Source of the DNA: Sitta carolinensis | Taxonomy: Eukaryota > Chordata > Aves > Passeriformes > Sittidae | Assembly (NCBI GenBank): GCA_032173965.1 | Contig: CM063309.1 | Location: forward strand, 1,869,564 to 1,933,563 | Direction: 5' to 3' | Length of the DNA: 64,000 nucleotides | Shown here: positions 63,385-64,000 of the stretch, one piece after another | Layout: every line of letters begins with the position of its first letter | Numbering within the stretch: the stretch's first letter is position 1 | The notes under the pieces: model-generated | Databases searched by the model: none | What the model was told of the DNA's origin: nothing | What the model saw: only the letters and a program-made list of their open reading frames with translations | Program-made: the position numbers and the translations under genes

Positions 63385-64000
63385 AGCCCGCGGGGGTGGG
63401 AGGGACCCCCAAAAGGGTGGGAGGGACCCCAAAGGGTGGGAGGGACCCCCAAAAGGGTGGGAGGGATCCCCAGATTCCCTCCTGGGATTTGGGGGGACAC
63501 CGAGGGGGCCACCCCAAGGTGGGGAGGGGACACGCGGGGTCTGTCCCGTGCCCCCAGAACCAATTTGGGGGGCGGGGGTCGTGCCCCCCCTCCAGAGCCC
63601 CGTTTGGGGTTTTGGGGGTCTCAGCCCCCCCCCCATTTACTCCCTGCCCTCGGATTTGAGGGTGACCCCGGGGTCTGTCCCTTGTCCCCCCGAGACAGGA
63701 GACCCCCGGCATGGGGGGGGTCCCCAAATCCCTCGGGGTGGTCCCCAAGCCCCTCGGGGGGCAGAGGGGGGGGTCCCCAAGCCCCTCGGGTGGTCCCCAA
63801 GCCCCTCGGGGGGTCCCCAAGCCCCTCGGGGGGTCCCCAAGCCCCTCGGGGTGCAGAGGGGGGTCCCCAAGCCCCTCGGGGTGGTCCCCAAGCCCCTCGG
63901 GGGTCCCCAAGCCCCTCGGGTGGCAGAGGGGGGTTCCCCAAGCCCCTCGGGTGGTCCCCAAGCCCCTCGGGGGGCAGAGGGGGGTCCCCAAGCCCCTCGG
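63385..64000. repeat. GGGTGGGAGGGACCCC and CCCCAAGCCCCTCGGGG repeats
   Basis: A short GGGTGGGAGGGACCCCCAAAA array (63.39-63.47 kb) and, from 63.72 kb to the window end, about 15 units of CCCCAAGCCCCTCGGGGGGT with GCAGAGGGGGG inserts. The array runs off the edge of the window. Confidence 0.85.

Overview
The window looks like a gene-dense, very GC-rich vertebrate chromosome, most likely a bird microchromosome. The basis is spliced genes with GT/AG introns, CpG-island promoters and AATAAA signals, compact introns, and minisatellites filling nearly every intron and intergenic gap. Nothing bacterial or viral was recognised. The species cannot be read from the sequence.

Six protein genes can be read exon by exon: DNAJC14 (+, 3.8-9.2 kb), SARNP (+, 10.0-19.6 kb), GDF11 (-, 29.8-40.6 kb), an inositol polyphosphate 1-phosphatase gene (INPP1-like, +, 43.4-47.2 kb), CD63 (+, 50.4-55.6 kb) and RDH5 (-, 57.2-61.7 kb). 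From memory of the human map, five of these sit in the same order and relative orientation on human 12q13.2. Two things differ: ORMDL2 is not seen between DNAJC14 and SARNP, and an INPP1-type gene lies divergently beside GDF11. MSTN, the GDF11 paralogue, has INPP1 nearby in human 2q32, so this looks like the second half of an ancient duplicated block that mammals lost.

SARNP, the INPP1-like gene and CD63 read as intact frames through all coding exons. DNAJC14, GDF11 and RDH5 are recognisable along most of their length but carry single-base frame breaks, mainly in homopolymers. GDF11 exon 2 is reduced to a short damaged 5' piece. Base errors in the assembly are the simplest explanation, though not proven.

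The most striking structure is that many tandem repeats are built from the edges of the genes' own exons. Splice donors (DNAJC14 exons 1, 3 and 4), splice acceptors (DNAJC14 exon 4, INPP1-like exon 3, RDH5 exons 3 and 4), an acceptor plus start codon (RDH5) and a stop codon plus polyadenylation signal (RDH5) are each present in 2 to 14 copies. The window is therefore full of decoy splice sites beside real exons. Other notable items are a TAAT-core array, a YY1-like site array, a large inverted minisatellite and a non-repetitive CDX/HOX-like element in GDF11 intron 1.

The genes share no pathway. They are a lysosomal tetraspanin (CD63), a visual-cycle enzyme (RDH5), a TGF-beta ligand (GDF11), an mRNA-export factor (SARNP), an ER co-chaperone (DNAJC14) and an inositol phosphatase. 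Their grouping reflects conserved synteny.
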